Assembly: GCA_025963715.1 (NCBI GenBank)
Contig: JAOQAG010000017.1
Location: 124,001-188,000 of the forward strand
Direction: 5' to 3'
Length of the DNA: 64,000 nucleotides
DNA from: Bacteroidota bacterium
Lineage (GTDB): Bacteria > Bacteroidota > Bacteroidia > 2-12-FULL-35-15
Each line of letters starts with the position of its first letter. The first letter of the stretch is position 1. Below are positions 37,601-45,341 of the stretch, piece by piece. The translations under genes and the position numbers were made by a program. Under the pieces are notes generated by a model. The model was not told where the DNA came from. It searched no databases and was given only the letters and a program-made list of their open reading frames with translations.

Positions 37601-38006
37601 TGACCTGATCCACAATGCACTTAAATTTTCAAAAACGGATGTAGCACCTGTAATTAAAATCTCTTCGCGAAAGCTTACAAAAGCGCAGCTTAAATTGCAT
37701 CCGGACCTGAATCAATCGCTTACGTACTACGAAATAATATTTAAAGACAACGGTATTGGTTTTGACCAGAAATACGGGCAGCAGATCTTCACCATGTTCC
37801 AGCGGTTGAGCAGGAGCGGGCATTATGCAGGCACTGGAATTGGACTGGCCATTTGTAAAAAAATTGTACAAACGTATGCGGGACAAATATTTGCAGAAGG
37901 CATTGAAAATAAAGGAGCCATATTTCATGTGTTGCTTCCGGTGCAGCAGGCAAAAAATATAACAGGGGAAAAGGGTCTTGGTTTTAAGCAGGGGTACCGG
38001 AATTGA
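34608..38006 (+). CDS. CheB-CheR-PAS-histidine kinase fusion protein
   Basis: 1132 residues from the ATG at 34608. A TTG 20 codons upstream would add a hydrophobic leader (LYFCLFIFFFLILLF) not expected on a CheB domain. CheB methylesterase: VGIGASAGGLDAF with Ser about 25, QHLDPLHESILPELL and LSGNGSDGTLG. CheR methyltransferase, about 210-480: YKQTTIRRRIMRRM, WVAGCSTGEEAYTLA (SAM site) and LISCRNVLIYMD. A linker follows, then a long coiled coil (about 650-735, ANEELQSANEELLSSSEEL), a PAS domain (about 740-850), HisKA with His about 889 (TTSHEFQEPLRK) and an HATPase domain (NALKF, DNGIGFD, GTGIGLAICKKIV). CheB and CheR look catalytically intact. These fusions are common in Bacteroidota; their target is usually not a classical chemoreceptor, and none is encoded here. 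Confidence 0.92.
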   Translation: MALKKSKSAPPASVQDFPIVGIGASAGGLDAFRRFLKAVPVNSGMAYVLVQHLDPLHESILPELLAKVTKIPVNEITDEIHLAPNHIYVIPENKVLTSVDGILRLSPREKKSSSQPIDVFFTSLAEAHLGLAVGIVLSGNGSDGTLGLKSIKEHAGITFAQDEESASNKEMPWNAVNADAVDFVLPPEKMPAKLLELMQVYYGEQGTKKETADDEGTYKQIITLLRQSSGVDFTNYKQTTIRRRIMRRMAMSKSEKLTDYLKLLRKEKTEQALLFQDMLIPVTAFFRDPLIFKIITEKVFPTLIKNKLAVDPIRIWVAGCSTGEEAYTLAIMLHEFLGKKIAGRQIQIFASDISDAAIAKARAGLYSKVELRNMSPSLLKKYFKKENENYQVSRQIRDVCVFAIHDFLKDPPFAKMDLISCRNVLIYMDTFLQKKALSTFHYALKETGFLFLGKSETTGGVSELFAPFGNYKIYSKKSVLHRFVPTVRANKEDAGKAPAALQNRAKVPKVEVPQNDFRKTAETILLSEFTPAGVVINDQMDIVHIHGTVAPFLEPPSGKPTFNLLKMAHEGLAFELRNAFHKSKSSQAIVTKKNISIKVNDKQRLVTIKFIPLTNTIDPHFLIIFRKSLAPKEKNRWDISAEQTNSESLQRIALEKELVQTREDMRAITEEQEAANEELQSANEELLSSSEELQSLNEELETSKEETQSSNEELISVNQELLEKQEQIKVMLLYAESITDTVREPLVVLDKAFYIKSVNPAFAKKFSITEEDAEGKLIFQIKDKLFDNSQMRSLLEKVLPQQMEMNDYEITINLPLGESTMLLNARQVINEKNKEQLILLAIEDITERKIREKKKKEFSEELEQKVKERTLQLEQSHVQLDQFAHTTSHEFQEPLRKIITFSKILQDNKKDIDPKTVKEYLNKIEGASLRMTKLIHDMLNFAGVTNYEMLFVKTDLNEVLKGILFDFELLIAEKKAKITIDKLPEIEAVPFQMNQLFYDLIHNALKFSKTDVAPVIKISSRKLTKAQLKLHPDLNQSLTYYEIIFKDNGIGFDQKYGQQIFTMFQRLSRSGHYAGTGIGLAICKKIVQTYAGQIFAEGIENKGAIFHVLLPVQQAKNITGEKGLGFKQGYRN

Positions 38007-38147
38007 CAGATTTCCCTGATCCGTTAATAATATTATAGCAGCATGAATTTATTGTAATAATCCCTGAATCTCAGGTAAGTTATACCTATGCTGTACCCGG
38101 CACAAAACAAAAAAGCCTCCCGGTTTCCCGAAAGACTTATCTATGTG

Positions 38148-38224
38148 TGGTGGTCTCGTTGCGATTCGAACGCAAGACCTACTGCTTAGAAGGCAGTTGC
38201 TCTATCCAGCTGAGCTACGAAACC
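38148..38224 (-). tRNA. tRNA-Arg(TCT)
   Basis: 77 nt including an encoded CCA. The acceptor stem is GGTTTCG/CGAGACC (one G-U pair), the D arm GCTCAGCTGGATAGAGC, the anticodon loop CTTCTAA with TCT (complement of 38188-38190), and the T arm TGCGTTCGAATCGCA. It decodes AGA/AGG. Confidence 0.95.
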
Positions 38225-38328
38225 GGGAATGTTTTACTTTTATTACTCAAAAAAAAAGCTAATCAACCAATCTGAAAATTTGAAAATTTAATTTCAAATT
38301 ACCGAATTAACCAATTAGCTAATTTAAG

Positions 38329-38403
38329 TCGGGGCGGCAAGATTCGAACTTGCGACCTCCTGGTCCCAAACCAGGCGCGATGACCGGACTACGCTACGCC
38401 CCG
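38329..38403 (-). tRNA. tRNA-Pro(TGG)
   Basis: 75 nt without encoded CCA. Acceptor stem CGGGGCG/CGCCCCG with discriminator A, anticodon loop TTTGGGA with TGG (complement of 38366-38368), T arm GCAAGTTCGAATCTTGC. The start CGGGGCGTAGCGTAG is typical of bacterial tRNA-Pro. It is 104 bp upstream of tRNA-Arg on the same strand, so they may share a transcript. Confidence 0.95.
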
Positions 38404-38739
38404 AACTATTATTTTTTATCTTAAATTGAAAGAACTGCCTGTTTAAAATGCCTCGGGGATTTCTTCCTAAAGCGGATGCAAATGTAATATATTTTTCTAA
38501 TCAACAAACAAAATATTTCTTTTTTGTTTGTTTTTTTCTGCTCCCGAATAAAAAGGAAGTTATAAATACGAAGAAGATTGATGCTTTAACGGCTGATAAT
38601 TAGTGGGTTATTGCTCTCTATCGCAATTTGTATGATCAGCCTGACAATTTTAACAAATAACCCGGCAGTATCCGCATGGTATAAAAATTTAGTTCCTGAT
38701 AGTAAACAATTAGTTTATTAATCACTAAAACTAAAGATC
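38404..38739. other. Gap between tRNA-Pro and the collagen-like gene
   Basis: 336 bp. It must contain the promoter of the divergent tRNA pair and of the collagen-like gene, but no exact TAnnTTTG with a proper -33 stands out. I see no repeat and no gene. Confidence 0.4.
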
Positions 38740-39060
38740 ATGAAAAAATCAATTATAGTAGTGCTTGTGGGGCTGGGAATAAATACGCTTACCGCACAGA
38801 TCAACAATCCAACAACCGGTTTGCCGCCTGCACCGGGCAGTCCGGGCTCAACAGGGATAACGGGTGCAACGGGATTTACAGGCACTATCGGTACAACCGG
38901 AACAACCGGCTTTACCGGCTCAACAGGGAGCAATGGCTCTATGGGAATTACCGGAACTACCGGCGGCACTACACCGATGGGTGTACCCACACCTTTGCCA
39001 ACAGGCACACAAGGGGTAAGCGGGCCAACGGGAACATCTTATAAGGATTCAAAAAAATAA
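38740..39060 (+). CDS. Small secreted collagen-like protein
   Basis: 106 residues. A signal peptide ([19 protein letters not shown]) is followed by a PGSPGSTG start and then about a dozen Gly-X-Thr/Ser triplets (for example [19 protein letters not shown]), residues about 31-70. A shorter [11 protein letters not shown] patch follows and the tail is basic (KDSKK). Gly-X-Thr repeats form collagen-type triple helices in bacterial and phage surface fibres such as Bacillus BclA. No anchor or sorting domain follows, so where it ends up is unclear. It is a single gene with its own terminator at 39114. The antisense frame is a proline/valine-rich artefact. Confidence 0.82.
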   Translation: MKKSIIVVLVGLGINTLTAQINNPTTGLPPAPGSPGSTGITGATGFTGTIGTTGTTGFTGSTGSNGSMGITGTTGGTTPMGVPTPLPTGTQGVSGPTGTSYKDSKK

Positions 39061-39113
39061 CATGATTCTTTTGGACAAAAAACTCCGCAAATAAATTACT
39101 GTACCAGTTAAAT

Positions 39114-39149
39114 AAAAAGCTGCATGAATAATTTCATGCAGCTTTTTTT
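39114..39149 (+). terminator. Terminator after the collagen-like gene
   Basis: AAAAGCTGCATGAA and TTCATGCAGCTTTT pair around AAT and are followed by TTTTTTTG. It is 54 bp after the stop. Confidence 0.85.
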
Positions 39150-39197
39150 GTATGATCCTTCGACAAGCCCGGGATGACAATGAATTTCGGAATAAAT

Positions 39198-40166
39198 TTA
39201 TTTCCCTGTATTGGTGCTGTCTTTCGCTTCTTTTTTAAAATACCTTCTCAATAAAAAATTGTGCTGTAATGCTTCCAGGTCCTGATCCAGTTTTTTAGAA
39301 CCGCTGTTCAGGTTTTTGATCGTGGCTTTTAAATTGGCGCCGGTTTCTTCATCCCGCAATAAAACACCAACCGGACTTTTAGGATTGCGGGTTGCATTGT
39401 TGAGATTGGCAATGAACAAAGATGCCGTATCCGCAATGTTATGAAGCTCCAGCACGGATTGTTTGATGGAATTAAAAACGACGGTATCCGTTACCAGCTG
39501 ATTGGCGAAGGTTCCTTTTTTATTCAGGCCATTGCTGAATGTGGAAAGCGAGCTGATCAACTGCTCGGCTCGCTGCGATGCTTTTTGCAGCGAATTGCCT
39601 GTTGCGGCGATGCTGTTGTAGATCGAATCGCTTTTTAATAATTTGCCGATCGTGCCTTGTCCTTCCGCAAGTCCTTTGCTCACTACTTTAAAATCATTCG
39701 TAATAGCCAGTACATTTTTATTGTTTTCCTGCAGCATGTTGATCATGTCTTCGGTTGAAAATGTTTTTTCAACGCTCAGTGTATCACCTGCCAACACTTG
39801 TTCTGCGTTGGCCGTTCCGCCGTAGATCACTAAAATTTTATTTCCGATCAAACCATCAGTGCTTACTTTTACCTTCGCATCCCTGCGGATATACGACTGT
39901 ACTTTTTCATCAATGTTCATGATCACTTTTACCTGCCGCCCATTGAGATCAACCCTTTTAATGGTGCCGATCTTTACGCCGGAAAACCAGATGTTGTTTC
40001 CTTTTTGCAGGCCGTTCACATCATCAAAAAAAGTAGTGACTTCCAACTTGCTGGTAAATGTAGTGTGCAGGTCGCCAATGATGAGCACACCCGCAACAAG
40101 CAGGGCAATGCCTACAAAGATAAATACGCCCACAATCACCGGCCGTTTGTTTTTTGATTCTTTCAT
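39198..40166 (-). CDS. mlaD: MCE-domain lipid-transport protein (MlaD-like)
   Basis: 322 residues. One N-terminal membrane helix (VIVGVFIFVGIALLVAGVLII) anchors it in the inner membrane. One MCE domain spans about 38-115 (VTTFFDDVNGLQKGNNIWFSG, VKIGTIKRVDL). A helical tail (about 130-310) is longer than in E. coli MlaD and could form a tube or bridge. It binds phospholipid between membranes as partner of the MlaE/MlaF-like transporter encoded upstream, 3 bp before it. It is the last gene of a three-gene operon. Confidence 0.9.
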   Translation of the reverse strand: MKESKNKRPVIVGVFIFVGIALLVAGVLIIGDLHTTFTSKLEVTTFFDDVNGLQKGNNIWFSGVKIGTIKRVDLNGRQVKVIMNIDEKVQSYIRRDAKVKVSTDGLIGNKILVIYGGTANAEQVLAGDTLSVEKTFSTEDMINMLQENNKNVLAITNDFKVVSKGLAEGQGTIGKLLKSDSIYNSIAATGNSLQKASQRAEQLISSLSTFSNGLNKKGTFANQLVTDTVVFNSIKQSVLELHNIADTASLFIANLNNATRNPKSPVGVLLRDEETGANLKATIKNLNSGSKKLDQDLEALQHNFLLRRYFKKEAKDSTNTGK

Positions 40167-40169
40167 GGT

Positions 40170-40949
40170 TTATTGTATAAAATTGTAATTGAAAAAACGT
40201 TGTACCCGCTCATCGGTTTGTGCAAATACATCATCAAAGCTTCCTACTTTTAAAAACACGCCGTCCATCAGCATGGCCACGCGGTTGCCTGTTGCTTTGG
40301 CACAGGTAAGGTCGTGCGTGATAATAATAGAGCTTGTTTTGTATTGTTGCTGTACATCGTTGATCAGGTTGTTGATCTCGATGCTCGTGATCGGGTCCAG
40401 GCCCGATGTAGGCTCGTCGTACAGCATGATCTCCGGTTTTAAGATCAGCGTGCGCGCGATACCGATGCGTTTGCGTTGTCCACCCGACAGATCAGAAGGA
40501 AGCTGATCTATTTTATCTTTCAATCCAACCGCTTCCAGCACTTCTTCCACGGCTTTATCCACTTCGTTTTTTTTTAAATCCGGATAATTCATTTTTAATG
40601 GAAATTCCAGGTTTTGCCGCACGTTCATACTGTCATACAAAGCACTGTTCTGAAACGAAAAACCAATTTTCAGCCGCAATGCATCCAGCTCTTTTTGATT
40701 TAATTTATCCACCTGTTTGTCCAGCACCATTATATTTCCGGCATCGGGTTTTAGCAGCCCCACCAATATTTTTATCAATACCGATTTACCCGTTCCGGAA
40801 CGCCCGAGCACTGCCACATTCTCGCCTTTAAAAACATCCAGGTCGATGCCTTTCAATACATCGAGCGGCCCAAATGATTTATACAGGCCGCGGATGGAGA
40901 TCACGGCTTCCGTGTGGTTGATGCTGCTATCGTCGTTTTTTTTGTGCAT
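40170..40949 (-). CDS. mlaF: ABC transporter ATPase of the Mla lipid system
   Basis: 259 residues from the ATG at 40949. The frame is open to 40988 but would overlap the upstream permease, and the extra residues do not look like ATPase sequence. Walker A LGRSGTGKSVL, Q-loop SFQNSALYDSMNV, signature LSGGQRKRIG, Walker B IMLYDEPTSGLDP and H-loop ITHD are all present. It powers lipid movement by the MlaE-like permease. It is 4 bp after that gene and 3 bp before the MCE gene, a tightly coupled operon. Confidence 0.94.
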   Translation of the reverse strand: MHKKNDDSSINHTEAVISIRGLYKSFGPLDVLKGIDLDVFKGENVAVLGRSGTGKSVLIKILVGLLKPDAGNIMVLDKQVDKLNQKELDALRLKIGFSFQNSALYDSMNVRQNLEFPLKMNYPDLKKNEVDKAVEEVLEAVGLKDKIDQLPSDLSGGQRKRIGIARTLILKPEIMLYDEPTSGLDPITSIEINNLINDVQQQYKTSSIIITHDLTCAKATGNRVAMLMDGVFLKVGSFDDVFAQTDERVQRFFNYNFIQ

Positions 40950-40953
40950 GATT

Positions 40954-41748
40954 TTAAAAATAACGGATCCAGTTACTGATCTGTACAATTACAATTTCTT
41001 CTATAAACACCAGGAACATCGAAAGCACCACTGCCTGGTTGGCAGCACGGCCAACACCCTGCGTTCCGTTGGAAGCATTGTATCCTTTGTAACATCCCAC
41101 GATCCCGATGGTAAAACCGAAAACAATAGATTTTACAACCGATGTAAATACATCCAGGAAGGTGATGGTGGCAAATCCTTCTTTAAAAAAGCTGATAAAA
41201 CTAACGGCTTCATGGGCGTTTACATTCACAAAGGAACCCAGTAAACCCACAAATCCGCAGTAAAGCGCCAGCATTGGAATGGTAATGGTAGTGGCGAGTA
41301 CGCGGCTTACAACTAAATATTTAAAAGGATTGATGGCCGAAACTTCCATGGCATCGATCTGTTCTGTTACTCTCATAGAGCCTAATTCGGCGCCAATGCT
41401 GGAGCCTACTTTTCCGGCGCAGATCAAGGCAGTGACAAGGGATCCTAATGCCCTTACCAATGCAATGGAAATAAGGGAAGGCAGCCAGGATGTGGCGCCG
41501 AATGTTTCGAGTGAGAGACGGGATTGTTTGGTAAACACCATCCCGGTAATAAATCCGGTTAAGGTGATCAGCGGAAGTGAACGCAAGCCTATTTCATAAC
41601 ATTGATTGATGATCTCACGCACATGAAACGGCGCTTTTGATGCTTGTCTGAAAAAACGCCCGATGAATTGAAAGGCGCTGCTTACGCCCGAAAAATAATC
41701 ATCAATGCCTTTGGAAAATACAAACGATTTGGGTTTCGATTCCATCAT
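40954..41748 (-). CDS. mlaE: MlaE-family ABC permease
   Basis: 264 residues with about five hydrophobic segments. Family motifs are GLRSLPLITLTGFITGMVFTKQ, GSSIGAELGSMRVTEQIDAMEVSAI and FNAS-like GYNASNGTQGVGRAANQAVV, all diagnostic of MlaE/TrnL-type permeases. It forms the inner-membrane core of a phospholipid transporter that helps keep outer-membrane asymmetry. It is first in the operon with mlaF and mlaD. The MlaB and MlaC partners of proteobacteria are absent, which is usual in Bacteroidota. Confidence 0.93.
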   Translation of the reverse strand: MMESKPKSFVFSKGIDDYFSGVSSAFQFIGRFFRQASKAPFHVREIINQCYEIGLRSLPLITLTGFITGMVFTKQSRLSLETFGATSWLPSLISIALVRALGSLVTALICAGKVGSSIGAELGSMRVTEQIDAMEVSAINPFKYLVVSRVLATTITIPMLALYCGFVGLLGSFVNVNAHEAVSFISFFKEGFATITFLDVFTSVVKSIVFGFTIGIVGCYKGYNASNGTQGVGRAANQAVVLSMFLVFIEEIVIVQISNWIRYF

Positions 41749-42034
41749 ATTTAAAGCATTACTTTTTAAAGCAGTAATACCAGCAGCATTGGAATTACCG
41801 TGCCACTGATTAAAACGGTAATTGGGGATTTAAATGCTCAACGGATTGCTGTTTCGCTCAAAAATGCAGCGGGGGAAGAGGGAAAATACTTACCCAAAAG
41901 GATTACTGATATACTGATGTGCAAATGTGCAGGCGAGTTGTGTGATTTTAAGACCTGATAAAGGAAATATGTAATTTTTTAATTCAACATTCGGGAATCC
42001 GGGTCTTTATGGATCTACAATTAAAATTTAATTT

Positions 42035-42140
42035 TGCACATCAGTAATCATTCTGCACGTAGTTCGTTATCTGCACATCAGAAATCTGCACATTAGTAAT
42101 CATTCTATGCGCATCAGGAATCTGCATACCAGGAATTATT
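42035..42140. repeat. Degenerate tandem repeat CTGCACATCAG...
   Basis: About six imperfect units of 15-19 bp: TGCACATCAGTAATCATTC, then TGCACGTAGTTCGTTATC, TGCACATCAGAAATC, TGCACATTAGTAATCATTC, TGCGCATCAGGAATC and TGCATACCAGGAATTA. They lie in the 478 bp gap (41749-42226) between the divergent mlaE and TPR-kinase genes. Spacing is irregular and there are no unique spacers. The rest of the gap is AT-rich with no gene. Confidence 0.65.
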
Positions 42141-42157
42141 TTTTCAATAATTCCACC

Positions 42158-42165
42158 TATATTTG
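42158..42165 (+). promoter_or_regulatory. -7 box TATATTTG upstream of the TPR kinase
   Basis: An exact TAnnTTTG match 61 bp upstream of the TTG start, just after the degenerate tandem repeat. A T-rich stretch (TTATTTTTTC) occupies the -33 area. Confidence 0.5.
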
Positions 42166-42226
42166 AACGGCTTGGTAAAAAATACCGGATTAAGCTACGC
42201 ACTAAACTAAACGAAATTTTTACATC

Positions 42227-44353
42227 TTGAAAAGGAAAATAAACTCTTGCATTTTAGTGCTGGCTTTACTGTTATGCCAACTTTATACATTTGCACAAGC
42301 AAATAAAATTGACTCGCTGCGTACCGTTTTACCTACTTTAAAGCAGGATACCAGTATTGTGAATACGCTCAACCTGCTAAGTCGGCAATTGTTTATAAAA
42401 GGAAAATACGACACTGCCATGCTTTGCGCGAACAATGCAAAAGCGCTTGCCGAAAAAAGCGGTTATAAAAAAGGAATAGGTCTTTCGTATAATAGTATCG
42501 GGAATATCAATTTTACGAAAGGAAAACAGGACGAAGCGCTGGATAATTATTCCACCGCTTTAAAGTTTCAGAAAGAGGTAGAAAACCTTCCGGGTGTAAA
42601 AAAAGGAATTGCCGCATCGTACAGCAACATTGGCAATATTTACATTGGGCGCGGTAATTACGATGAAGCCTTAAAAAATTACGCGATCGCTTTAAAGCTG
42701 CGCCTGGAGATTGTTGATAAGCAGGATATTGCTATTTCGTACAGCAACATCGGCGTGGTGTATTATTATCAGGGAAATTATCCGGAAGCCTTGAAAAATT
42801 ATTTGCTGGCCTTAAAGCTCGAAAAAGAGATCGGCGATAATGTAGCCATAGCACGCACTTACAACAACAGCGGTAACATTTACCTGCAGCAGGAAAATTA
42901 TTCCGAAGCCTTAAAAAATTATTTTGCTGCCATACTGATCCAAAAACAGGTGGGCGATAAGCAGGGAATAGGACGTGCGTTTAACAACATTGGCAATGTT
43001 TATTTTCTGCAAAAAAAATACGACAAAGCGCTCCACTTTTTTTTCGTGGCGCTTCAAAAGAAAACGGAGATCGGCGACAGGGACGGCATTGGCCGCTCCT
43101 TCATCAATATCGGCAACAGCTATTACACGCAAAGTTTTTTACCGGGTGTAACACCTGCGGAACACGAGCGTTTGCTTAACGATGCGCTAACGGAGTTCAT
43201 GACGGGCTTCCGCATCCTGGAGGATGTGGACGATCAGCAGGGAGTTGCCATGTCGTACAACGATATTGGAGTGTTGTATGTGGCGCAGCATAAAACAGCA
43301 GATGCTATTGATTACCTGAACAATGGACTTGCGGTTGCAAAAGCGATCGGCAGCAAGGAGGATATCAAAGCCAGCTATACCGGCCTGGCTTCGGCCGATA
43401 GCGCCAGCGGAAATTTTAAATCTGCCTACGAACATCATAAATTATTTTTGATCTATCGCGACAGTTTGCTGAATGAAGAGAGCACAAAAAAGACCGTTCA
43501 GGCACAAATGAATTTTGATTTCGAACAAAAAGAGATCAAACAAAAAGCAGAGCAGGATCAGAAAGATGCGATCTACCGGGAAAAAATAAAACGGCAAAAA
43601 GTAATTGCCTGGTCGGCTGCCGGTATTTTTGGATTTATATTATTGTCTGCTTTTTTACTGTTTAACCGCTCGCGCTTAAAGCAAAAAAATCTGTATCAGC
43701 AAAAGCTTAACCAGCAGCAAAAAGAGCAGGCTGTTGCCGTGATGGAAACGCAGGAGCAGGAACGAAAGCGCATTGCAGAGGATCTGCACGACAGCCTTGG
43801 ACATTTGCTTTCCACCATTAAATTAAATTTGCAGACATTACCCGAAGAGCAAAAGCAATATTATGTTAATTCATTGCAATTGCTCAACCAGGCTTCCACC
43901 GAGATCCATAATATTTCTTTCGACCTGATGCCGCAAACGCTGGAAGAGGAAGGATTGGTGCCTGCTTTGCGCGAATTGGCGGATAAGATCCGTAGATCCA
44001 GCCTGTATGATATTATGCTGCAGGTACACGATATGGATAATTTTACGCTCGACAAGCAAACTAAATTTAATATTTACCGCATTGTGCAGGAAGCCGTGAA
44101 CAACATCCTGAAACACGCGGAAGCAAAAGAGATCAACATTCAGCTGATCAAGCAGGACGATCATTTAACGATCATGATCGAGGACGATGGAAAAGGATTT
44201 AATAAAGCGGATCTGAAAATGAACGGCCGCGGATTGCGTAATATTACTGCCCGTTCGGAATGGCTTGATGGAACGATTACTATTGATTCCACACCCGGAA
44301 GAGGCACCACCATTGTGATTGAAATACCTGTAAATTTGGAAAATGAACATTAG
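42227..44353 (+). CDS. TPR-repeat membrane histidine kinase (NarX-type, HisKA_3)
   Basis: 708 residues from a TTG start; the signal peptide MKRKINSCILVLALLLCQL begins right there, and no ATG precedes it. Residues about 55-400 are TPR repeats in the periplasm (for example GLSYNSIGNINFTKGKQDEA and YSNIGVVYYYQGNYPEALKN). A membrane helix lies at about 458-480, followed by a coiled coil. The HisKA_3 box is ERKRIAEDLHDSLGHLLS with His521. The HATPase domain has EAVNNILKHA, DDGKGFN and GRGLRNI. It phosphorylates the LuxR-type regulator whose gene overlaps its end by 11 nt. TPR sensors of this kind are common in Bacteroidota; the ligand or partner protein is unknown. Confidence 0.94.
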   Translation: MKRKINSCILVLALLLCQLYTFAQANKIDSLRTVLPTLKQDTSIVNTLNLLSRQLFIKGKYDTAMLCANNAKALAEKSGYKKGIGLSYNSIGNINFTKGKQDEALDNYSTALKFQKEVENLPGVKKGIAASYSNIGNIYIGRGNYDEALKNYAIALKLRLEIVDKQDIAISYSNIGVVYYYQGNYPEALKNYLLALKLEKEIGDNVAIARTYNNSGNIYLQQENYSEALKNYFAAILIQKQVGDKQGIGRAFNNIGNVYFLQKKYDKALHFFFVALQKKTEIGDRDGIGRSFINIGNSYYTQSFLPGVTPAEHERLLNDALTEFMTGFRILEDVDDQQGVAMSYNDIGVLYVAQHKTADAIDYLNNGLAVAKAIGSKEDIKASYTGLASADSASGNFKSAYEHHKLFLIYRDSLLNEESTKKTVQAQMNFDFEQKEIKQKAEQDQKDAIYREKIKRQKVIAWSAAGIFGFILLSAFLLFNRSRLKQKNLYQQKLNQQQKEQAVAVMETQEQERKRIAEDLHDSLGHLLSTIKLNLQTLPEEQKQYYVNSLQLLNQASTEIHNISFDLMPQTLEEEGLVPALRELADKIRRSSLYDIMLQVHDMDNFTLDKQTKFNIYRIVQEAVNNILKHAEAKEINIQLIKQDDHLTIMIEDDGKGFNKADLKMNGRGLRNITARSEWLDGTITIDSTPGRGTTIVIEIPVNLENEH

Positions 44354-44984
44354 ACTTATCATAGCGGATGATCATCCCATTTTTATTGATGGTATGAAAG
44401 GATTACTCAGCTCCGTTGCCGGGATAGAAGTAATTGCGGAAGCGCTCAACGGAAACGAGCTGGTTGAAAAAGTGCGCGCTTTAAAACCGGATGTGGTGCT
44501 TACCGATATTCAAATGCCGGTGAAGGACGGGATTGAAGCCACGAAGGAAATTCACAAACAATTTCCGGATATAAAAGTGGTGGCGCTTACCATGCTGAAC
44601 GAAAGTTTATACATCAAAAAAATGCTGGAAGCAGGCGCTTCCGGTTATGTTTTAAAAACAATCGATAAAGAAGAGCTCATTGCAGTAATCAAAAAAGTGG
44701 CAGCTGGCGAAAAACATTTCAGCGCTGAAGTCACATCACAGCTGTTAAATAATTATTCAGGCAAAACTTCCCCGCCGCAAACGCTTGCAGATACATTAAC
44801 AAAAAGAGAAAAAGAGATCCTTGTATACATTGCGCATGGTTTAACTGATAAAGAAATTGCTGAAAAAGTATACCTGAGTCCGCTTACCATTATTACGCAC
44901 CGTAAAAATATATTGAGCAAGCTGGGATTAAAAAACAAAGCGGAGCTAACGCGGTTTGCGATGGAGAATAATTTAGGCGCTTGA
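44343..44984 (+). CDS. NarL/LuxR-type response regulator
   Basis: 213 residues. The receiver has Asp11-Asp12 (IIADDHP), phospho-acceptor Asp55 (VVLTDIQMPVKDG), Thr in VVALTML and Lys in YVLKTIDKEE. The LuxR helix-turn-helix is residues about 148-210: LTKREKEILVYIAHGLTDKEIAEKVYLSPLTIITHRKNI. It is a DNA-binding transcription factor activated by the TPR kinase upstream, with which it overlaps by 11 nt. Target genes cannot be identified from the window. Confidence 0.96.
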   Translation: MNIRLIIADDHPIFIDGMKGLLSSVAGIEVIAEALNGNELVEKVRALKPDVVLTDIQMPVKDGIEATKEIHKQFPDIKVVALTMLNESLYIKKMLEAGASGYVLKTIDKEELIAVIKKVAAGEKHFSAEVTSQLLNNYSGKTSPPQTLADTLTKREKEILVYIAHGLTDKEIAEKVYLSPLTIITHRKNILSKLGLKNKAELTRFAMENNLGA

Positions 44985-44999
44985 TGGCGCGGAAAAAAA

Positions 45000-45192
45000 T
45001 TCACCACATAAGGCACAAAGAAACAAATAAGACGTAGCGCAAAAAAGGTTCACCACAAAAGGAACAAAAGAAAAACAAAAGGCGAAGTCTGACATACCAA
45101 TGTGCAGCATTTCATTGCTATTCCAGTACGTGCTTTACACCTTGTGTAACACTCCCGTTCTTTTGATTCTTTTGTTTTCTTTTGTGGTTCAA
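45000..45192. repeat. ACCACATAAGGCACAAAG-type inverted repeat
   Basis: The left part has TTCACCACATAAGGCACAAAG and, 45 bp later, TTCACCACAAAAGGAACAAA. The right part (about 45155-45190) has TTTTGATTCTTTTGTTTTC, TTTTGTGGTTCAAAA, complementary to the left. It follows the LuxR-type regulator within 20 bp. A CTCCCCCAAATGGGGGAG hairpin lies further on at about 45245-45265. No gene was seen in the gap to 45341. Confidence 0.6.
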
Positions 45193-45341
45193 AAGGGGGC
45201 GGGGCTCACGTTAGTAAGTCATAACCTGCGGTATGTGGTAGAAGTCTCCCCCAAATGGGGGAGCATTCAATATCCTCTCATTGAGTGTTTTTTCACTCGT
45301 TATTATGTTTCATTTTTGTAGCACTAAACCAAAAAAACGCT

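Noticed and set aside
38718-39008. Antisense proline/valine-rich frame opposite the collagen-like gene
   Set aside because: It is the mirror of Gly-X-Thr codons on the other strand. The plus-strand frame has a signal peptide, a good ATG and a terminator; this one has none.
42035-42140. CRISPR array
   Set aside because: Units are irregular in length and sequence, there are no unique spacers of constant length, and no cas genes are near.
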